The position numbers and the translations under genes were made by a program. A stretch of 64,000 bases of DNA, taken from Desulfobacteraceae bacterium (GTDB lineage: Bacteria; Desulfobacterota; DSM-4660; Desulfatiglandales; Desulfatiglandaceae). The notes beneath the pieces were generated by a model. The model was not told where the DNA came from and searched no databases. It saw nothing but the letters and a program-made list of their open reading frames with translations. Every line of letters begins with the position of its first letter. The first letter of the stretch is position 1. Shown here piece by piece: positions 17,826-27,372 of this stretch. The DNA lies in contig JAUWMR010000012.1 of NCBI GenBank assembly GCA_030613055.1, positions 23,206 to 87,205 on the forward strand, written 5' to 3'.

Positions 17826-19682
17826 TTACTCTGTTATCCCGTCTAATAATCCAGATATAGGGACCGCCAGGCTGAGGTAACGGTCTCCTTCACTAAATAT
17901 CAGGCGCTTATCCACCATCATCTGCAAAAATGGTCTTACCTTATCCTCCCCAAAACCGGGAAACCGGGCAAGGATCTCCGCTATAGATCGCTGGGTCTGG
18001 CAGAACAGGTAGATCTTCCTTGAGGTATCTTTCAGCCTGTGGGTCATGTCATTGCTTTTATTCCGTCTGTGGCGAATGATCATAAAATCACGTCCGTCCT
18101 GATAAGAAAGAATCGGGCCGCTCCCCGGCGTATCGTGAAGCCGGTAATAGCTCGTTTTCCATTCCTGAAGCTTTTTCTTGACCGGTTTCCATATGCGGTT
18201 CTGATGCCTTACGCCTCCTTGATACCCTTGAATAATAAGGCTGAGATTGCGCAGAACTTCTGGTGGAAAAAGATGGCTGTAATACGGGTGGTTACCAACC
18301 CTTTTGAGACCATAGGCATGAGGCATCTGCCAGACTGGGCTGCCGTAACCCAGCCAAAAGGGAACGCCTTTAATTGGCCTAAACGGGCGTGCAAATTCAA
18401 GATTCCATATGGTATCGGCTATATCATCATTATCGCTTAACGGGAAGTTAAGTATCATGTTGCCGGTCAAATCCGGCAGCCCTGGGGTCTCGCAGTTTTT
18501 CATAATCTCCATGTTGTCCATGACAGAGGTGCCCTTGTTGAGTTTTTTAAGGAGGCTGGTACTCAAGGATTCTATGCCCACCTGGACTTCATGCATTCCG
18601 GCAGCACCCATAGAGGCAAGGGTTTCAACAGGCGTAGTAGCACGGATTTCGGCAAAGAGCCGAAAATCGTTTTTGAGCTTTTTTATTCCCTCAAACAATT
18701 CCTTCTGGCCCTTTGAAGGCAGAAGATTGTCCATAAAGGATACGGAGAGGATTTTATGCTTTTTGGTGAGGCTATCTATTTCGGAAATTGTCCTGTTCAG
18801 GGATTTGGCGCGATACCCGTGCCACTGGAGGTTTAGATTGCAAAAGGCACAACCCGAAGCCCCCTCAGGGTTGACGCTTTTGCGCCACCAGCAGCCGCGC
18901 GAGATTTCCATGGGAATTTTGGGGAGGAACGTCTTATTTGTCCGCAAGGACCTCACCTGGTTGAAGTAGTCGTCATATTCGGGAACCGGCAATTCGTCCA
19001 GATTGGATATCTGGGAGATTTCTTGATCCGGCAGAACATTATGACGTGAAACCAGGCCAGGAATCGAAACCATGCGGGAGTCGCCTTGAGTGCCTGTCAG
19101 GGATTTGATTAAATGAACAAGCGGCAATTCCCCTTCCCCGCGGATCACGAAGTCGATCTCCGGAAAGCAATTAAGAAGACTCTGTCCCATATCTCCGGCA
19201 CATGCTGATCCCCCTACAATGATCTTTAAGGTCGGGGCACGCTTTTTTACTTCCCTGATATAGTAAAGGGAGCTTGTCAGTTGGCCGAAGCATATAGAGA
19301 ATCCTGCCAGGATGTAGCGGTCCCAGTCCTCCTGATCAAGTATGGAGCTGGATGATACTTCGAGTGCTCGGCAGAGAGCGCAAAAGTCACAGTCATTGAC
19401 AAAGGGCACGCGCAAAGCCTTTTTTCTCCAAAACCGTTCAACAATATCAATGCGATCAGGGTACAAAAGGGCGGCATAGGGTGTCTCTGCAAGCCAGGTC
19501 CTCTCTGAGATCTGACCATAGAGATCGTAGCCTAAGTCTTCTGCAATACCTAAGTAAAAATGACGGGTATTTACTTCTAAGCCTGGCAGTTTCTGTCTTA
19601 TGAAGGCCTTGAGTGCGCCCAATTGAACAGAAGGGCGGTTGAATAAGGGCCATGGTGTGGAAACAAGGGCAACTGGGTTCAT
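17826..19682 (-). CDS. B12-binding radical SAM protein, RiPP-maturation type
   Basis: I start at the ATG at 19682 (618 residues, MNPVALVSTPWPLFNRPSVQLG), typical for the family; a GTG 15 bases upstream is possible. Residues about 1-230 hold the cobalamin-type domain, with IIVGGSACAGDMG and FVIRGEGELPL. The radical SAM part carries SRGCWW ... SGCAFCNLN. The Fe-S cysteines are therefore spaced C-x13-C-x2-C instead of the classical C-x3-C-x2-C. The C-terminal 100 residues are an extra domain. Relatives methylate ribosomal peptides, but no precursor-like ORF is visible next to it. A terminator sits between it and iorB, so it is probably its own unit. Confidence 0.82.
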   Translation of the reverse strand: MNPVALVSTPWPLFNRPSVQLGALKAFIRQKLPGLEVNTRHFYLGIAEDLGYDLYGQISERTWLAETPYAALLYPDRIDIVERFWRKKALRVPFVNDCDFCALCRALEVSSSSILDQEDWDRYILAGFSICFGQLTSSLYYIREVKKRAPTLKIIVGGSACAGDMGQSLLNCFPEIDFVIRGEGELPLVHLIKSLTGTQGDSRMVSIPGLVSRHNVLPDQEISQISNLDELPVPEYDDYFNQVRSLRTNKTFLPKIPMEISRGCWWRKSVNPEGASGCAFCNLNLQWHGYRAKSLNRTISEIDSLTKKHKILSVSFMDNLLPSKGQKELFEGIKKLKNDFRLFAEIRATTPVETLASMGAAGMHEVQVGIESLSTSLLKKLNKGTSVMDNMEIMKNCETPGLPDLTGNMILNFPLSDNDDIADTIWNLEFARPFRPIKGVPFWLGYGSPVWQMPHAYGLKRVGNHPYYSHLFPPEVLRNLSLIIQGYQGGVRHQNRIWKPVKKKLQEWKTSYYRLHDTPGSGPILSYQDGRDFMIIRHRRNKSNDMTHRLKDTSRKIYLFCQTQRSIAEILARFPGFGEDKVRPFLQMMVDKRLIFSEGDRYLSLAVPISGLLDGITE

Positions 19683-19703
19683 AATTCTCAATGACACATA
19701 AAA

Positions 19704-19741
19704 GAAAAAAAGGGAGGGACCATCTGGAAAAGGCCCCTCCC
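19704..19741 (-). terminator. Rho-independent terminator behind iorA-iorB
   Basis: Read on the minus strand, a seven-base-pair stem GGGAGGG / CCCTCCC (19735-19741 with 19712-19718) is followed by a run of seven or eight T. It ends the iorAB transcript just before the radical SAM start. Confidence 0.7.
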
Positions 19742-19810
19742 AAAGTATAATAAAAGGGTAAAGCTTGTGTTCATTTGCATCAGAGGAGGCTACCTAACCG
19801 CTCACCTCAC

Positions 19811-20398
19811 CTAATTCGCGTTTTCCATTCCCAGGCCAAAAGCCTTCAGATTAGATTCTAAAAATGCTTTCTTGGTTGAAGTTGAGATGGTCTTTTTCAT
19901 ATCTTCCGCGCCGATGGGAATTGTTCCGGAGCCGATAAGAGCGCCCAACATTACCATATTCAGGGACAGAACATTGCCGGCCTCTGCCGCCATGGCATTT
20001 CCGTCAAGGGCGATAACTTTTTTTACCTTGCCTCGAATCATGTCCAGGGTTTTATCCACCGATGGATATGTCCCCTGGCCAACCGTAACAGTGAACGGCG
20101 GTAGGGGGCTGGTATTTGTAATGACAACGGTGTCTTTGTTGCATTTTACAAGGGCCCGAAGCGTCTCAACAGGCTCAAACCCTATTAATACATCGGCTTC
20201 GGCATTAGAGACGATCGGGCTTGTGACGTCGCCCAATAAAACGGCCGATTCCACGATTCCGCCTCGCTGGGCCATGCCATGTATCTCACTTACCACAGCG
20301 GGTACGCCTAAGGAGAGAGCTGCCTCCCCTACCAGACGTGAGGCAAGAAGGTTTCCCTGACCGCCTACGCCGATAAATACCAATCTCCTTGTTTCCAT
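19811..20398 (-). CDS. iorB: Indolepyruvate:ferredoxin oxidoreductase, beta subunit
   Basis: This 195-residue subunit is the gamma-type domain of 2-oxoacid:ferredoxin oxidoreductases: VFIGVGGQGNLLASRLVGEAA at the N-terminus, then VSEIHGMAQRGGIVES, the conserved substrate/CoA-side loop. With IorA it oxidatively decarboxylates aryl-pyruvates from Trp, Phe and Tyr to aryl-acetyl-CoA and passes electrons to ferredoxin in the cytoplasm. It lies 137 bases downstream of iorA on the same strand. The pairing and length are normal for the enzyme. Confidence 0.93.
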   Translation of the reverse strand: METRRLVFIGVGGQGNLLASRLVGEAALSLGVPAVVSEIHGMAQRGGIVESAVLLGDVTSPIVSNAEADVLIGFEPVETLRALVKCNKDTVVITNTSPLPPFTVTVGQGTYPSVDKTLDMIRGKVKKVIALDGNAMAAEAGNVLSLNMVMLGALIGSGTIPIGAEDMKKTISTSTKKAFLESNLKAFGLGMENAN

Positions 20399-20535
20399 AT
20401 CTATTCTCCCGTTTTGTTTGACTGATTACATTAACGTAACACTTCTGTTTTAATCCTTGATTGTGGGTTCGTAAAAATAGTCAAGTGAGCGACGAAGTCG
20501 CGTTATATAAAATAATCGAACATAGTGCGGTTGTT

Positions 20536-22386
20536 TTATTCTTTTAATGGTAGAATCGCGTTTTCAGGACATACCTGAGCACATACAGAACACGCAGTGC
20601 AGAGATTCTTATCGATCTCAACCTGCTCGCCATCCAGATACATGGCCGGACAGGCTAACAAGTTAATGCAGTCCCGATGGTTTTTACACTTATTGTGATT
20701 GATATAGAAGGGCCTGGACTTTTTGAACTGGCCCATGGCCTTTGCAAAAAGCGGGCACGCCTCTTTTGAAATAATTACCGATATGCCGTCATATTCCATA
20801 GTAGCTTTGACAGATTCAATTGTCTTCTTCAACTTAAACGGTTTAACCACATGTACGTCTTTGACACCGCAGCCCCGGACAACTTCTTCGACAGAGAGCT
20901 GCGTAAGATCAACCCCCATGGGCTCCGTATTCACCCCGGGATGTGGCTGATGACCTGTCATTGCAGTGGTTCCGTTGTCAAGGATCACTAAGGTGAATTT
21001 GTGATTATTATGTACTGCATTTACGAGCCCGGTGATGCCTGAGTGGAAAAAGGTAGAATCGCCAATAAACGAGACGACCTTTTGATCCGTGGCCTGGGAA
21101 AAACCGCAACCGGTGCTGACTGATGAACCCATGCAGATGACAAGGTCGGCCATGGAAATGGGCGGCAGAAGGCCGAGTGTGTAACAACCGATATCAGTGG
21201 GATAGACAGCATCAGGTCCATATACCTGCTTGACCGAATAGTAGGTGGCCCGGTGGGGGCACCCTGCGCACAGATTCGGCGGCCTTCCCGGGAGTTCAGG
21301 GACTTCTGATAGATCAAGAATTTCAGTCCCCTTGTAATCCACGCCAAAATATTCGGCAACGGCCTTTCTGATCATGCCTGGATCATATTCAAAGAGTCGG
21401 GAAAGGCCTGCAATGCCTTTTCCCTTGATTGGAATAGTGATCCCGCTTTCCTGGGCAATAGCCTTTAGGTCGTTTTCCATGACCGGTTCCAGTTCTTCAA
21501 CCACAAGCACCTTGTCAACCTTCTTCATAAAACGGGTGCAGAGATCTTTGGGGAGGGGCCATGAAAACTCCAATTTGAGGATGCTGACCTTGTCTGATAT
21601 CCCGAGATCCGAAACCGCGTCACTCACGTAATTGAAGCTCACGCCATTTGCCACAATACCCCATTTCCCGCTACCGACGATCGTGTTACCGGGCCAGTTC
21701 TCGGATTTCTCTAATGCCCGGTCATATTTCTCCAAAAGCAGCTTGTGAAGGTTCCTGGAGACCGCGGGCACTGCCACGAAATGGAAGGGATTTTTCTGGA
21801 ACGTATCCTTGGTCTTGATGGGCTTTAAGTCGCCTAATTTAACCGCTGCACTTATGTGGTTCAAACGTGTAGTTGTCCTGATGATTACCGGAAGTTCCAG
21901 CTCTTCCGACAAATCAAAGGCAGCAACGGTAATATCCTTCATTTCCTGGACATTTGTCGGTTCCAGCATTGGCAGGCTGGATAACCTTGCGTAATACCGG
22001 TTGTCCTGCTCATTCTGGCTGGAGAAACAGAAAGGATCGTCCGCGTTGATGATGACCATGCCGCCCTTGACACCGACATAGGCTAAGGTCATCAAAGGAT
22101 CGGACGCAACGTTGAGCCCTACGTGTTTCAGTGTTACCATGGTCCTAAGGCCCGCGATGGCAGCGGCCGCGCCTACCTCCATGGCTACCTTTTCGTTTGT
22201 GGAATACTCAAAATAGATATCCGTCTCCTTGCCCATCTTGAAAAACTGTTCGGGAATCTCGGAGGAGGGCGTTCCAGGGTAGCAGGTGACAAATGATACA
22301 CCTGCTTCAAGGGCGCCGCGCGCAATGGCCTCATTACCTAAAAGAAGCATCTCCTTTCCCGAATTCTCTATCAATAACTTGTGCAT
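20536..22386 (-). CDS. iorA: Indolepyruvate:ferredoxin oxidoreductase, alpha subunit
   Basis: This 616-residue catalytic subunit has the pyrimidine-binding domain first (LLGNEAIARGALEAGVSFVTCYPGTPSSE). The thiamine-diphosphate domain follows (LCAGCPHRATYYSV, then GDSTFFHSGITGL and DNGTTAMTGHQ). The C-terminal ferredoxin-like end carries CKNHRDCINLLACP and CTACSVCAQVCP for two Fe-S clusters. GGAGG precedes the ATG. Arylacetyl-CoA formation by this enzyme is a known step in anaerobic aromatic amino-acid use. The acyl-CoA ligase gene directly upstream on the same strand may act on the same acids or esters. Confidence 0.94.
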   Translation of the reverse strand: MHKLLIENSGKEMLLLGNEAIARGALEAGVSFVTCYPGTPSSEIPEQFFKMGKETDIYFEYSTNEKVAMEVGAAAAIAGLRTMVTLKHVGLNVASDPLMTLAYVGVKGGMVIINADDPFCFSSQNEQDNRYYARLSSLPMLEPTNVQEMKDITVAAFDLSEELELPVIIRTTTRLNHISAAVKLGDLKPIKTKDTFQKNPFHFVAVPAVSRNLHKLLLEKYDRALEKSENWPGNTIVGSGKWGIVANGVSFNYVSDAVSDLGISDKVSILKLEFSWPLPKDLCTRFMKKVDKVLVVEELEPVMENDLKAIAQESGITIPIKGKGIAGLSRLFEYDPGMIRKAVAEYFGVDYKGTEILDLSEVPELPGRPPNLCAGCPHRATYYSVKQVYGPDAVYPTDIGCYTLGLLPPISMADLVICMGSSVSTGCGFSQATDQKVVSFIGDSTFFHSGITGLVNAVHNNHKFTLVILDNGTTAMTGHQPHPGVNTEPMGVDLTQLSVEEVVRGCGVKDVHVVKPFKLKKTIESVKATMEYDGISVIISKEACPLFAKAMGQFKKSRPFYINHNKCKNHRDCINLLACPAMYLDGEQVEIDKNLCTACSVCAQVCPENAILPLKE

Positions 22387-22427
22387 GTTTTCCTCCGGCT
22401 ATATTTAGGGTTATTATATTTGACAAA

Positions 22428-22553
22428 CTCGTATAAAGTCAGAAAGGACCCGTTTTCGTCATTCCCGCGAAGGCGGAAATCCGGTAATCACGCCTATGGC
22501 GGGCCTGGACTCCCGCCTTTGCGGGAGTGACGGCCTTGGAGACTTTTTACGAG
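22428..22553. repeat. MITE-like palindromic element, copy 2
   Basis: Ends are CTCGTATAAAGTC (22428-22440) and GACTTTTTACGAG (22541-22553), the same termini as the element at 13650-13791. The body holds TCATTCCCGCGAAGGCGG and GACTCCCGCCTTTGCGGGAG palindromes. It lies between iorA and the ligase gene. Confidence 0.8.
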
Positions 22554-22579
22554 ACCATCAAATTTGGTTTAACATTTTA

Positions 22580-22703
22580 GCTCTTTTAAAAAAGAGATCC
22601 CCATGCCCCATTCCTGTTTTCAAAGGGCTATCGTGTTACGATTGTTTAGGAATTAACTGTTTAAAGCGGCGTAGCCGCGTTTCATAAAATCGCGAAAGCG
22701 ATT
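22580..22703. repeat. Dispersed repeat and hairpins upstream of iorA
   Basis: The AAAAAAGAGATCCCCATGCC ... GTTTTCAAAGGGCTATCGTG segment is a copy of the repeat at 1508-1573. After it come two small palindromes, GCGGCGTAGCCGC and AAAATCGCGAAAGCGATTTT, of a type also seen at about 40905-40925 and 48063-48107. The whole gap 22387-22703 holds no gene. Confidence 0.6.
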
Positions 22704-24275
22704 TTATATCTTAAAACTTTCTGCCATGCCGGCGTATTTCTTTCTGAGTTTGGGCTTTTCAATCTTGCCAGTGGGATTCCTGGGCACATCATCAAAGAAG
22801 ATGGTCCGGGGCCTTTTATATCGAGGTAGAGCCTCACAATAGGCCATGAACTCTTCTTCGGTCATCTCCTGTCCCGGTTTTACCTTGACAATGGCGGCCA
22901 CAATCTCGCCTAAACGCTCGTTGGGGATACCGATAACAGCGGCATCCTGTATCTTTTGGTTCTCCATGAGAAAATCTTCTATCTCCACCGGAAAGATATT
23001 CTCACCGCCCGTGATGATAACGTCCTTTTTCCTGTCCACGAGCCAGATGAACCCATCCTCATCCACACGGGCCATGTCGCCGGTAAGGAGCCATCCGTCA
23101 AAGATGGTATCCTTTGTGGCCTCCGGATTTTTATAATACTCGCTCATCACGCCGGGCCCCTTGACCATGAGTTCTCCCGGTTCACCTTTTGGAACCTCTT
23201 TTAAGTCATTGTCCACCATTTTGTATTCCCAGTCAAAGCCAGGTACACCAATTGCCCCTACCTTGTGCAGGTTTTCAATTCCAAGATGAACGCAGCCTGG
23301 GCCCGTGGTCTCGCTCAACCCGTAATTGGTATCATAATCGTGATTGGGAAAGACCTTTTTCCAGTTCTTGACAAGACTGGGGGGTACAGGCTGGGCACCG
23401 ATATGCATGAGTCTCCATTGGTCGAGTTGGTAATCTGAAAGGGAAACATCTCCGTTTTCAATGGCAATCAGAATGTCCTGAGCCCAGGGCACCAACAGCC
23501 AGACAATAGTGGCCTTTTCTTCGGACACGGCTTCAAGTATCCACTCCGGTTTAACGCCTTTTAATATGACCGACTTAGCACCCACGATGAAATTTCCGAA
23601 CCAGTGCATCTTGGCGCCAGTGTGGTAAAGAGGCGGGATGCAAAGAAAATTATCTTCATGTGTCTGGTTGTGATGGCGGTTTTCAATGATGCAGGCAAAT
23701 TCCAGGTTCCTGTGGGTCAAAAGGATGGGTTTCGGCTGTCCGGTTGTACCGGATGTAAAATAGAGGGCTGCTTCGTCCAAAAGGCCAACAGGCACATCGG
23801 GATTGTCAATGGAGCCTGTTTTTAAAAAGGCATCAAAGGACTCTGCATAATCCGGTTTCAGACCGTCAGGACCCACAAACACATAGTCCTTGATGCTTTG
23901 CAAATCGTCCTTAATGGCATTTACACGTTCCACAAACTCCTCGCCAAATATCATGGCCTCGGCCTCGGCGATCTCAGCGCAGTACCTTATTTCATCTGCC
24001 ATGAACCTGAAATTCAAGGGAACGGCCCATGCACCTGTTCTCAGGATTCCAAAATAGGCAGGTAGCCATTCCAGACAGTTCATCATAAGGTGAATTACCT
24101 TGTTCCCCTTTTTGATTCCCCTGGCGATTAGCGCGTTGGCCACCCTGTTCGCCATATCATCAAATTCTTTCCACGTGATGGATACCCTTTTGTCCTTTGC
24201 AGGCTCTCTTTCGATAAGGGCGACTTCATCTCCATACATCCTGGCATTCCTTGCCAAAATCTCAGATATAATCAT
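22704..24275 (-). CDS. AMP-forming acyl-CoA synthetase / aryl-CoA ligase
   Basis: This 523-residue member of the ANL superfamily activates a carboxylic acid as acyl-AMP and then acyl-CoA. Motifs in order: YFTSGTTGQPKPILLTHRN (P-loop), YGLSETTGP (A5), LTGDMARVDEDGF and WLVDRKKDVIITGGENIFP (hinge), and the C-terminal lysine motif PTGKIEKPKLRKKY. AAAAGGAG lies nine bases before the ATG. The neighbouring iorAB suggests an aryl or branched-chain acid as substrate. The sequence alone does not fix it, and medium-chain fatty acids are equally possible. Confidence 0.88.
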   Translation of the reverse strand: MIISEILARNARMYGDEVALIEREPAKDKRVSITWKEFDDMANRVANALIARGIKKGNKVIHLMMNCLEWLPAYFGILRTGAWAVPLNFRFMADEIRYCAEIAEAEAMIFGEEFVERVNAIKDDLQSIKDYVFVGPDGLKPDYAESFDAFLKTGSIDNPDVPVGLLDEAALYFTSGTTGQPKPILLTHRNLEFACIIENRHHNQTHEDNFLCIPPLYHTGAKMHWFGNFIVGAKSVILKGVKPEWILEAVSEEKATIVWLLVPWAQDILIAIENGDVSLSDYQLDQWRLMHIGAQPVPPSLVKNWKKVFPNHDYDTNYGLSETTGPGCVHLGIENLHKVGAIGVPGFDWEYKMVDNDLKEVPKGEPGELMVKGPGVMSEYYKNPEATKDTIFDGWLLTGDMARVDEDGFIWLVDRKKDVIITGGENIFPVEIEDFLMENQKIQDAAVIGIPNERLGEIVAAIVKVKPGQEMTEEEFMAYCEALPRYKRPRTIFFDDVPRNPTGKIEKPKLRKKYAGMAESFKI

Positions 24276-24570
24276 AACATGGCTCCTTTAAAAAGCTATA
24301 ATTTAGCTACAAAGTAACTGTAAGAAATTATTTTTATACTGTCAAGAAAAATGCAATTCTCGCCCATATCTCAATACAATTCACACTTAAAAAGTTTTCT
24401 ATATTTAGTCCTAATGAAGTTTCACCTCAAACAGACGATTTTATGTGTATTTATTAAATTATAAGATTTTCGTCTATGAAGATTGATACAGGATACGGGC
24501 AGAATATAAGGACAGCCTCCTAGGGGGAACGAAATAACGGGGTTATGGATGAGACTTGAGTGTCTGATTC

Positions 24571-25251
24571 TCAGAGGCGTGTTTTTGCCATGGGGGCAAA
24601 GGGTGAATTGCTGTACTCTTCAACAAAATTTTTAAGGACCTTTTTTTCTTTCTCAGGCTTGTTATAGAGCCGGTAAAGGCGTGCGAGGCTGAACATGGCC
24701 GTCTCCCTGAATGGATCATCGCGGTTCTCTATAATTGGAATCAGGATGTCTATAGCCCCTTTCAGGTCCCCTTTAGCTTCATAACATCCGGCTAAGGCGA
24801 GATTTGTGAGAGATTCATATTGTTTATCCCCGGAAACCTTTTCCAAGTACCTCCTGTAAAAGGCAATGGCTTCATCGTACCTTTTTTCAAGGAATTTGAT
24901 ATATGCGATTTGGGGCAGGGCCAACCTGGCAGCCTTTGACATGCCATAATTATTAATGACTGCTTCAAATAATTCTTGTGATTTTTTCAGTTCTTCAGGG
25001 TCCAGATCAACTTTCAGACTTTTTCCAAAGGTATAAAAGGCGGTATTATAGGCATCCTGACCGTGTTTATTTTCGTAGCGGAGGTATGAGTAGATTGCCA
25101 GATAGCCAATAATAATTATGGCTATCGCCAATCCGACGTATTGAAGCTCTCGAACGTGGGTGCTGAAAAAGTTGATCGCCTTGCTTGAAAATGTCAGGAA
25201 TTCATCCGGTCCTTTCAGAAATTCTTTTCTGCTTACTTTTTTCTTTGCCAA
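24571..25251 (-). CDS. Membrane-anchored TPR protein, YfgM-like
   Basis: This 226-residue protein has a short basic N-terminus, one membrane segment at about residues 37-56 (GLAIAIIIIGYLAIYSYLRY) and a periplasmic part of tandem helical repeats resembling TPRs (for example ALPQIAYIKFLEKRYDEAIAFYRRYLEKV and LALAGCYEAKGDLKGAIDIL). The order N-in anchor plus TPR is that of YfgM/Tol-Pal-type ancillary proteins, which help periplasmic folding near SecYEG. No operon partner is evident. Function is inferred from architecture only. Confidence 0.7.
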   Translation of the reverse strand: MAKKKVSRKEFLKGPDEFLTFSSKAINFFSTHVRELQYVGLAIAIIIIGYLAIYSYLRYENKHGQDAYNTAFYTFGKSLKVDLDPEELKKSQELFEAVINNYGMSKAARLALPQIAYIKFLEKRYDEAIAFYRRYLEKVSGDKQYESLTNLALAGCYEAKGDLKGAIDILIPIIENRDDPFRETAMFSLARLYRLYNKPEKEKKVLKNFVEEYSNSPFAPMAKTRL

Positions 25252-25469
25252 CTGGTTCTCCTGTTTTTACATAGGTCAATTGAAACGTTCAACACCGTTG
25301 TTCTGATAACAAACGCCTGCATTTCAGTCAAGGTAAAAAGATTTCTTGTTTTTATGCGCTTTTAGTTTGATAATCGTGCCAGTTCGCAGGGTCCAGGGGT
25401 CAGGGAACAGATACAAGTAATGTCTGTCACACAGATCCCATATTGCTCACGCGAAAGGAGATGCAATCG

Positions 25470-26108
25470 GTGTCACATCTGGACAGTTTTCTGGATTTCC
25501 TGAATACACTTCCTGATTATCTTATTTATCTCATTCTTGGTATTAGCGCATTTGTGGAGAACGTATTTCCCCCTATTCCGGGGGATACTATTATCGCATT
25601 CGGGGCATTCCTTGTCGGCACCCAGAGGCTGCATTTCCCCGGCGTGTATTTTTCAACTACCCTCGGCAGTCTTGCCGGCTTTATGTTTCTTTTCTGGGTC
25701 GGTGGATATCTTGGAAGACGATTTTTTATTGAAAGAGATTTCCGGTTTTTCAAAGCACAGGATATCATCAGGGCTCAGGATTGGTTCCGGAAATACGGCT
25801 ACCTGCTAATTCTTTTAAACAGATTCTTACCCGGGGTGCGCTCTGTCATATCCATCGCGGGCGGCATTTCAAGGCTCAGTGCTTTAAGAGTTACGTTTTT
25901 TGCGCTCTTAAGCTGTGCTGTATGGAATCTTATCTGGATCTCCTTTGGTTTTATGTTAGGCAGTAACTGGGATACGGTCAGAGGCAGGATGGACTATCTT
26001 ATGGCCCGTTATAATTTAGGAATCTTTATTTTTTTCGGCCTGTTGATCCTGCTTTTTTTGCTCAGGAGGTTCGTTAAAAGATTTCACCAACGGACCACGG
26101 ACAACTGA
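25470..26108 (+). CDS. DedA-family membrane protein
   Basis: The frame opens at TTG 25443, but GAAAGGAG at 25453-25460 points to the GTG at 25470, giving 212 residues. DedA traits are visible: re-entrant segment ENVFPPIPGDTIIAFGAFLV, GGYLGRRFF, and the basic motif NRFLPGVRSVISIAGG with the conserved Arg residues, followed by two membrane helices. Known members act as lipid (undecaprenyl-phosphate or phospholipid) flippases or proton-coupled carriers in the inner membrane. The neighbours do not narrow the role. Confidence 0.87.
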   Translation: MSHLDSFLDFLNTLPDYLIYLILGISAFVENVFPPIPGDTIIAFGAFLVGTQRLHFPGVYFSTTLGSLAGFMFLFWVGGYLGRRFFIERDFRFFKAQDIIRAQDWFRKYGYLLILLNRFLPGVRSVISIAGGISRLSALRVTFFALLSCAVWNLIWISFGFMLGSNWDTVRGRMDYLMARYNLGIFIFFGLLILLFLLRRFVKRFHQRTTDN

Positions 26109-26322
26109 CAACGGACGGGGAGGTTGCAGGAAACAAGCCTTCCCTCATTTTGAAATAGTGCCTGTACCTTTTTGAAACAGGATTTCAAGTGATATCCTGA
26201 ATTGCAAGATAAAACATTTGATATTGAAAAATAACTGTGCTATTGAAATGCCGATTAAAGCATGTAATTTTTTTCTCAAGCTTTTATAATAGGGACAAAA
26301 CATTTAAGAAAGGAGATTGAAT

Positions 26323-27231
26323 ATGACAGCAAAACTGATCAAAGGAACTGAAATCCGGGATCTAATCCTCAAAGAAATCGAAGAGGATGTGAAGAAAATC
26401 AAAGATGAGCACGGTGTGGTGCCCGGGCTGGTGACCATCTTAGTGGGCGAAAGCCCGGCCTCCATATCTTATGTTACAGCAAAGATCAAGACGGCCAAAG
26501 GGCTCGGTTTCAAAGAGATCCAGGACAACCAGACAGAGGATATTTCCGATGAGGATTTACTGGCCCTGATTGATAAGTACAACAATGACGATTCAATTCA
26601 TGGCATACTCGTCCAGTTGCCGCTCCCGAAACAGATTGATGAAAAGAAGATATTAAATGCCATTGATCCTGATAAGGACGTGGATGGTTTTCACCCTGTC
26701 AATGTGGGCCGTCTGATGATCGGCGGGTCCGAGGTCAAATTCGCGCCCTGTACCCCTGCAGGCATCCAGGAAATGATTATCCGGGCCGGCGTGGAGACGA
26801 GCGGTGCGGAGGTCGTGGTTGTGGGCCGTTCCAACATCGTGGGCAAGCCGATTGCCAACATCATGCTCCAGAAGGCCGATGGCGCCAATTCAACGGTTAC
26901 AGTGATTCATACCCGCACAAAGGATATGGCAGCTCACTGCAAACGGGCGGATATCCTGATTGTTGCGGCAGGTGTTCCAGGCCTTGTAAAGCCCGAGTGG
27001 ATCAAACCGGGTGCATGCGTCATTGATGTAGGTGTTAATCGTGTTGGAGAAAAGATCAGTGAAAAGACCGGCAAAAAGATTGCAATACTCAAAGGTGATG
27101 TGGATTTTGATGCGGCCAAAGAGATAGCCGGATTCATCACACCAGTACCTGGCGGCGTAGGTCCCATGACCATCACCATGCTCATGAAAAACACCCTCAA
27201 GTCGCTTAAGTTCTCGCTGGGAATCGTGTAG
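26323..27231 (+). CDS. folD: Bifunctional methylene-THF dehydrogenase / methenyl-THF cyclohydrolase
   Basis: This 302-residue cytoplasmic enzyme of one-carbon metabolism starts at the ATG at 26323, placed seven bases after AAGGAGA; a TTG six bases earlier is less likely. Signatures: SYVTAKIKTAKGLGF with the catalytic Tyr/Lys, GILVQLPLPKQID, KDVDGFHPVNVGRL, PCTPAGI, and the NADP loop VVGRSNIVGKPIA, ending with TPVPGGVGPMTI. In acetogens and sulfate reducers it also serves the Wood-Ljungdahl methyl branch. It stands alone between a promoter region and a clear terminator. Confidence 0.96.
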   Translation: MTAKLIKGTEIRDLILKEIEEDVKKIKDEHGVVPGLVTILVGESPASISYVTAKIKTAKGLGFKEIQDNQTEDISDEDLLALIDKYNNDDSIHGILVQLPLPKQIDEKKILNAIDPDKDVDGFHPVNVGRLMIGGSEVKFAPCTPAGIQEMIIRAGVETSGAEVVVVGRSNIVGKPIANIMLQKADGANSTVTVIHTRTKDMAAHCKRADILIVAAGVPGLVKPEWIKPGACVIDVGVNRVGEKISEKTGKKIAILKGDVDFDAAKEIAGFITPVPGGVGPMTITMLMKNTLKSLKFSLGIV

Positions 27232-27255
27232 AAAGGACCCCGAAAGCTATAAGAC

Positions 27256-27297
27256 AAAAGGGGATCGGACTTTTGGACTCCAATCCCCTTTTTTTAT
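27256..27297 (+). terminator. Rho-independent terminator of folD
   Basis: Stem AAAAGGGGAT (27256-27265) with ATCCCCTTTT (27283-27292), followed by a run of T, 25 bases after the folD stop. Confidence 0.8.
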
Positions 27298-27372
27298 TCT
27301 GCGGAAATGAAATGGTTCCTGATATCAGGGACCGGTTTATTTTTAGACCATTGGCCGTCGAGGCGGTGAAGC

